Below are positions 59,176 to 64,000 of a stretch of 64,000 bases of DNA, one piece after another; position 1 is the stretch's first letter; every line of letters starts with the position of its first letter. Position numbers and translations under genes: made by a program. A model generated the notes under the pieces. The model made no database searches and was not told the origin of the DNA. It saw only the letters and a program-made list of their open reading frames with translations. Source of the stretch: Cycas panzhihuaensis (lineage: Eukaryota; Cycadophyta); NCBI GenBank assembly GCA_023213395.1, contig CM041465.1, forward strand, positions 40,679,741 through 40,743,740, written 5' to 3'.

Positions 59176-59977
59176 TGTTGACTCAGGTGTTCCCACTGCA
59201 CTTGTGGGAACGGTGCACTTGTCAAGGTTACACAGGCTATAGTCTAGTTAGGATACGGTCAACACGGTTATTCACATACATTCCACAGATTATTCACAGA
59301 ATTATATCACAATAGTACACAAAGACAAGACATCAACACATATTCAGCATTTCATCCTTATAAACACAAAGAATACACAGTTTTCCACGTAACTCTTCTT
59401 TCCATTAAGCAATAAGTTCAATTATACGTAGGGTCGGAATGCATTCCAAAGAAGGCATACACTCTTACATTACATGCGTGCCGTGTGGTACTTATCAATA
59501 AACACTGCTTCAATCGGCTGTTATACGTGCTGGCATCCGTACCATTGCGTACCCTGAATATTCGGCTCTCACCTTAACCGAATGGTCCTTGCGTACTTCC
59601 TTAAATGTGCCTCTTCGTACCTTTGGCTGAAGGGTTACGTGCTGTCATAGCAAGTACCCTTCAATCAAGCATACCTTTTCCTTAATCATTAGCTATACCT
59701 TTAACTAATGTCTTCATCATGTCCGTACGTACGTCTGGCAGCTCCCCAGGCTTCCACTGGTCCCGTACTGTCGTGCATACCGCTTCCATTTAGTTCCGTT
59801 TCGTTGCTAGTACGTATCTGTGTTGCGTGCCGTTCAGTCACACTGCCATACATACCCGTAGTGCCGGTTTTCCTTTGTTTCGCCTGTGCGTACCTCTATC
59901 TGCATGCATGCACATCTAGGGTTATCCAGCCTACCTCTAGTCTTCCAACAGCCATATGATCAATTTATGCCCCAACA
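59176..59977 (-). repeat. 5' LTR of the Athila-like gypsy element
   Basis: 802 bp partner of 49417-50249, TGTTGGGGCATA to GTCAACA on the minus strand, flanked outside by the ACCCT duplication at 59978-59982. Confidence 0.94.
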
Positions 59978-59982
59978 ACCCT

Positions 59983-61260
59983 ACTTCCCCATTCATTTCT
60001 TGAATCCTTTGAATATCATTCCTCCCCCATTGGCAGTCCCTTGAGCTTTGATAAAACCTACTAACGTATCTACTTTGATTTTTACTAACTGCATATGAGA
60101 TCAGCAATCTTTACATTTGTGACAGAATGCGACATATGCCAGAGAAATAAAGTCAATACAAAAGCCCAACCCAATTTCCTCCAATCCTTACACATTTCTC
60201 AAGGGCAAATGGCAAGACATTGCAATGGACTTTATCACGAGCCTTCCATTATCTATTGGGTTTGACTCTACTTCGGTTGTCATAGGTAGGCTAACCAAGT
60301 ATGCTCATTTTTTGCTCATACATACCTCATATAAAGTTGTTTGTCTCGTTGACACATACATTCAATCTATCTTCTGCCTCTGTGGGTTCCCCTCAACAAT
60401 TGTATGTGATCAAGACCCAAAGTTCACCAACTCATTCTAGTAAGAGCCTTTTCATGCCTCAGGCACCTTGTTCAACATGAGCTCAACCTATCATCCTCAA
60501 ACCAACGGGCAATCTAAGGTTCTCAACAAAACTCTAGAAACATACCTATATTGTTTCGCCTCGAAACACTAGAATAAATGGTCCTCCTGACTTGCACTTA
60601 CTGAGTATTGGTACAACTCTTTCCACCACTATGTTGTTGGCATGTCCTCATTTTTGCCTTTATATTGTTACCACCCCCCTTCCCACCACACCTTTGAAAC
60701 AAGCCTTTACATAATGGCCATTCAACAAAAAATAGAAGACATGGATCAAATCTTACACACCCTCAAGTAGAACCTAGCTTTGACCTAGAATCGAATGAAG
60801 CAACTAGTTGACTGCCACCATTCCAATCAAGAATTTGTAATAGGTGACATGGTGTTCCTTTGGCTTCAACCATACAAGTAGCAAACCCTATGCAAGAATA
60901 AAATCACATGCTTAGCCCTCACTACTATGGTCCATACAAAATTCTTTAAAAGATCGAACAAGTCACTTATGCCCTCAAGCTCCCACTTGACACCAAAATC
61001 CATAATGTTTTTCATGTCTCCTATTTGAAAAAGTATCTTCGCAAAGTTATTGTTTGCCAAACTACCCTTCTCATTCTAGATGAAGAACAAGTCCTCATGG
61101 TCCCTCCAAATCATATCTTGGCTATGAAGCAACATTGTATGCGTAACTAGACCATCTTCAAGTATTTTGTACAATGGACTGGTTGTGATCCAAAAGAGGC
61201 AACATGGGAATCAATAGAAAGTTAGTATTCGCATCTCCTTTACTTCATGGACTCGACATC
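59983..61260 (+). pseudogene. Integrase and chromodomain of the split gypsy element
   Basis: Starts behind the ACCCT duplication. Zinc-binding end 'ECDICQRNKVNTKAQP' (about 60127-60170), then after a frame change 'GKWQDIAMDFITSLPLS' (60205) and 'FCLCGFPSTIVCDQDPKF'. A TAG near 60438 breaks the frame. 'MSSTYHPQTNGQSKVLNK'-like residues (about 60477-60530) carry the third catalytic region. The chromodomain lies at about 61110-61215: 'FKYFVQWTGCDPKEATWES'. Such chromodomains steer insertion to certain chromatin marks. Multiple stops make it non-functional. Confidence 0.87.
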
Positions 61261-61275
61261 TCAGGAGAGGAGACT

Positions 61276-61630
61276 TGTCGCTAGCACATGTGACTAAGTA
61301 ACCAGTTTGTTAGTGTTGGCGATTAACTTTTGTACATGGGTCGTTTAGTCCCGCCAATAGGATTGCAGGTCATTTCTCACACCAATAAGATTCTATGTAA
61401 AGTGATCGTCTTTGCCTATTTAGGGCCCCAAAAATGTACATGGTTCTTTATGTTAAAATAATATCAAGAGATCATACTGTTGTATGTTTTGGTGCCTATT
61501 TGGTATTCATATTTGTGCTTATTTTTGTATTTAGTATACTTATCTTTACTAAAGTGAATGATCTAAAACATTATCTATGCTCTTTTATATACAAATCTAC
61601 TATTGCATAAAAGAATCCTCAAGAAAACCG
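61276..61630 (+). repeat. 3' LTR of the chromodomain gypsy element
   Basis: About 355 bp starting TGTCGCTAGCACATG after the purine-rich 'caggagaggagac' (61262-61274). Its right end is set from similarity to the 5' LTR and is uncertain by a few bases. Confidence 0.83.
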
Positions 61631-63200
61631 TGGTCCACTTTAGAAAGCACACCCAAACTTTCTTGGTGTAATCAACTACAAACACCAATATATATCAAGC
61701 TCTTGAAATCAAAGGGTTGGATAATAGCCCCATCACATATGAATAAACAAGTTCCATCTTCTCCTTAGTTCTTCAAGCACAATCCCAAGAGAAAGGATAT
61801 CTATGATGCTTCCCATCCATACACCCTTCACACACACACACACAAACTGAACGCAAAACTTTTGGCAGACCTTCTACCATATTTAATCTGTTCATCAATG
61901 ACATGCTTTTGAAGCTTAGATGACCCAACCATTCATGCCACAACTTACTTATATCATCTGCCAACGACAAAGGTATATGATTTGTTCTATTTTTGAAACT
62001 TTTCAAACACCCAAAAATCATCTTTCACCTTCTAAATATGGCAATGGTAGAAAAGTTTTGCTTTGGATTCTTAATCAAGCATCTATCTTTATAAAGCTCA
62101 ATCTTCATACCTTGTTTACAAATTTCTTGAACTGATAGGAGATTTTTGAACATTTTAGGTGCATAACGTACCTTATCAAAGTGCTCACGTGCAACAGAAA
62201 CTTTTTGAATGCCTTTCACAAGAATAGCTCCTGCATCTCTAAGAATGATGTTTACATCACTAGAATTTGAATCCCATGTACTAAAGTTCTCCTTACAAAA
62301 AGAGATACACCTCTGTGCACTTGAGTCAAGGATCCAAGAGCCCCTTTGTTTTACTGACACAGTAGGTGAAATCAAAACTTTTGTGCAATGAGCAACAACA
62401 CCGTTTCCATTATCATCTTGGTATGCTTTCTATTGGTCCCTTCTCTTGAACCAATAATTATTTTTCTTATGGCCATCCTTCTTGCAATAATTGCACTTTC
62501 CAACAAATTTCTTCTTCTTCCCTCAAAATGTCTCTCCAACCTTCTATGGGTTCTTCCCCCCCACCCCCCACCCAATCACCATCTTTCCTTTGCGTTTAAT
62601 TGACTAAGGCATGGTTGGATTCGAAACCACCAAGCATGCCATGGTGTTTTAGCTTGGCATCTTCAACTAGAATGAGATTTTTCAACATGTCAAATGTTTC
62701 ATCTTCCATAACTTCATCCTTTGCACAGATGGTCTGAAAGGTTCCAAATGTTGCTAGTAGGTTTGACATGACTATCACAAACAACAATGCATAATCCATT
62801 GAGTTAGGTTTTATCTCCTATAGTTTGTTCCTCGAATCCATCATTTCATTCAAGTATGTACTTATAGTGTTTTAATTCTCGATGACAACATTCAATAACT
62901 CCATCATCAATGCAACTCAATGATTTGATTTATTTTCTTTAAATGTCTCATTTGATTTTATCCAGATTTCATGCGACATCTCCAAGTTGTGAACAAGTGC
63001 CCTCTAATATAGAGCCAACAACAACTTCAACAACCCAATGGCAGTGAATTGTTTCTCCTCAAATTTCTTCTTTTTCCTTTGCATTTGTAGAAATAACGGT
63101 AGCCTTCACTTTTGTAATTTTCCACAATTGATTCACCATTAATGCAAACTCCATATTCACCTTCCATTCACTAAAGTTATTTCCATTAAAAATCACTTAT
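61631..63200 (-). pseudogene. Gag, protease and start of integrase of the split copia element
   Basis: Minus strand from about 63200: a Gag start 'FSEWKVNMEFALMVNQLW', middle part at 62799-62596 ('DMLKNLILVEDAKL'), zinc knuckle around 62510-62460 ('GKCNYCKKDGHKKN'). The protease frame 62375-62025 has 'GSWILDSSAQRCIS' (DSG changed to DSS) and 'KNLLSVQEICKQGMKIELYK'. The pre-integrase part is 62021-61773 ('LWHEWLGHLSFKSMSLM', 'CEGCMDGKHHRYPF'). Integrase begins 'YILVFVVDYTKKVWVCFLK' and is cut at 61631; it continues at 46064. Confidence 0.88.
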
Positions 63201-63239
63201 AGCCATTTGTTCATTGTGTATATGGTGCAAAAAATCGAA

Positions 63240-63835
63240 CCCACAACAACCAATAATCCTTAAACAATAGAAATAAATGAATAGCACCACTTTCACACAC
63301 CCACACTGTGAAAATGGCCAAATGGCCTTACAATCCCAAGATCTAGAAGCTATGTTCTCTCTAGTTCTAGAAAGCAAATAAACTAGACAAGAATGAAACT
63401 ATGAGATCAAATATGAACAAGATCAAGCATGAAGAGAGAGAGCAAAGATGAGAAGTTGGAATTGGTCCAACCTCCAAATGAATAACAGTTTGATTAGCAA
63501 ACTGGCAGCATAACAATACAGCTCCAACTCTATATAAGAACAAAGAGAGGAGGTCTCAATATATAGAGTGAAAGGAGAGACCTAAGGCATTGGATGTTTG
63601 ATAAGTGTCAAACATCTAAGGTACATGCCTTGCATGTAGGACATGTGTCCTTTTGGGCTCTCAAGTGAGAAAAAGTGTATTGGGGTCCATTTGACCCTTT
63701 AGTGACAACGTTGTGTCACTAGGAAAGAATGTGGGTGTGCACTTTATCACTTAAGTGACACTTAAAGTACAAAAGTACAAATATTACATGAAAAATAAAG
63801 TACATAGTCTTAACATGTAAACATAAGGCTTAACA
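63240..63835 (-). repeat. 3' LTR of a further copia element (lower limit approximate)
   Basis: Minus strand TGTTAAGCCTTATG starts right after the polypurine tract AAGGGGGG (63836-63843). The lower end is not defined: no partner LTR lies in the window. It does not resemble the 3' LTR at 35922, so it probably belongs to another family inserted at or next to the 5' end of the split copia. Confidence 0.6.
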
Positions 63836-63843
63836 CCCCCCTT

Positions 63844-64000
63844 ACTATTTACAATGTTAAGTCGGACCCCTAGACCATCTCTAAATTTTACAAATTTTTC
63901 TCTACCAAGTGGCTTGGTAAAGATATATGTTGTCTGCTGCTCTGTCGGTCTATACTGAAGATTGATCTCACCACTTTGCACATGCTCTGATGAAGTGATG
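63844..64000 (-). pseudogene. C-terminal end of RNase H of a further copia element
   Basis: Minus strand 'SGEINLQYRPTEQQTTYIFT' followed by 'KPLGREKFVKFRDGLGV', the usual end of copia Pol, directly before a polypurine tract. Cut by the window edge. Confidence 0.88.

Larger units (their letters stand above)
49417..59977 (-). mobile_element. Minus-strand gypsy element (Athila-like), TSD ACCCT
   Basis: 10561 bp. Perfect 5-bp duplications ACCCT at 49412-49416 and 59978-59982. LTRs of 833 and 802 bp, PBS next to the 5' LTR (59161-59175), then Gag, three zinc knuckles, protease, a second Gag-like domain, RT, RNase H, integrase and a further ORF. Relatively few stops. It is the youngest insertion by nesting order in this stack. 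It is assigned to Ty3/gypsy by domain order; Athila-like is inferred from the 3' ORF. Confidence 0.95.
46065..61630 (+). mobile_element. Plus-strand chromodomain gypsy element, RT deleted, split by another gypsy
   Basis: Short LTRs (46065-46412 and 61276-about 61630), PBS, Gag, protease, C-terminal end of RNase H, integrase and chromodomain, inserted into the integrase of the split copia. The minus-strand gypsy at 49417-59977 interrupts it. The right border is approximate, and I could not confirm a target duplication (left flank agcat). Confidence 0.87.
35403..63200 (-). mobile_element. Split minus-strand copia element, host of two insertions
   Basis: Coding order on the minus strand is gag and zinc knuckle (63200-62376), protease (62375-62025), pre-integrase and start of integrase (62021-61631), rest of integrase and connector (46064-44953), RT-RNase H (37351-36010), PPT and 3' LTR. 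Foreign elements occupy 37352-44952 and 46065-61630. Only with both removed does a single gag-pol order appear, so this is the oldest layer here. Confidence 0.88.

Noticed and set aside
63218-63245. Minus-strand ggttcgatt followed by a caccA end, resembling a tRNA T-arm or Pol III B box
   Set aside because: No pairing T-stem, acceptor stem or A box; probably chance or a degraded primer-binding region.

Overview
The window looks like nuclear DNA of a land plant, most likely a seed plant with a large, transposon-rich genome. It is AT-rich and dominated by plant-type LTR retrotransposons (Ty1/copia primed by tRNA-iMet, and Ty3/gypsy). It carries one cellular gene, split by eight coding exons with GT-AG introns. 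The species cannot be read from the sequence.

Region 1 (1-11210, + strand): three copies of one Tork/TNT1-like copia family lie head to tail and share LTRs (end of copy A - LTR1 - copy B - LTR2 - copy C - LTR3). All copies are decayed, mostly by TAG/TAA stops, and copy C has also lost catalytic residues of integrase and reverse transcriptase through two deletions. The LTRs carry a GC-rich block of stacked hairpins.

Region 2 (11211-19375): AT-rich DNA without a recognised gene. It holds a decayed, unrecognised reading frame on the minus strand (about 11640-12357), a roughly 660-bp TA/TATG microsatellite (14907-15570) and G-poor stretches.

Region 3 (19376-28660, minus strand): a 3.05-kb copia relic that keeps LTRs, PBS and parts of integrase and RT, followed by a 6.0-kb LTR element with PBS and PPT but no recognisable gag or pol (LARD-like).

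Region 4 (29146-33100, minus strand): the only host gene, a glycerophosphodiester phosphodiesterase-like protein of the SHV3/GDPDL family. It has two GDPD-type domains, a Pro-rich linker and a GPI-anchor-like tail. Eight exons join in frame with no stop (737 codons). The short first exon that should encode the signal peptide was not found; upstream lies a block of transposons.

Region 5 (34539-64000): nested retrotransposons. A solo Ty3-type LTR has a perfect ACCCC target duplication (34544-35397). A minus-strand copia element (about 35.4-63.2 kb) is split twice: by a plus-strand copia (37352-44952, TSD TTTTT) and by a plus-strand chromodomain gypsy element (46065-about 61630). The latter is itself split by a minus-strand gypsy element (49417-59977, TSD ACCCT). 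That innermost element is the most intact and the most unusual: Gag with three zinc knuckles, a TAATG stop-start overlap into pol, a protease followed by a second Gag-like domain before RT, and an Athila-type extra ORF after integrase. Its LTR, like the related solo LTR, is rich in GTAC palindromes. At the right edge is the 3' end of one more copia element. All coordinates were worked out by eye; no alignment or database search was run.
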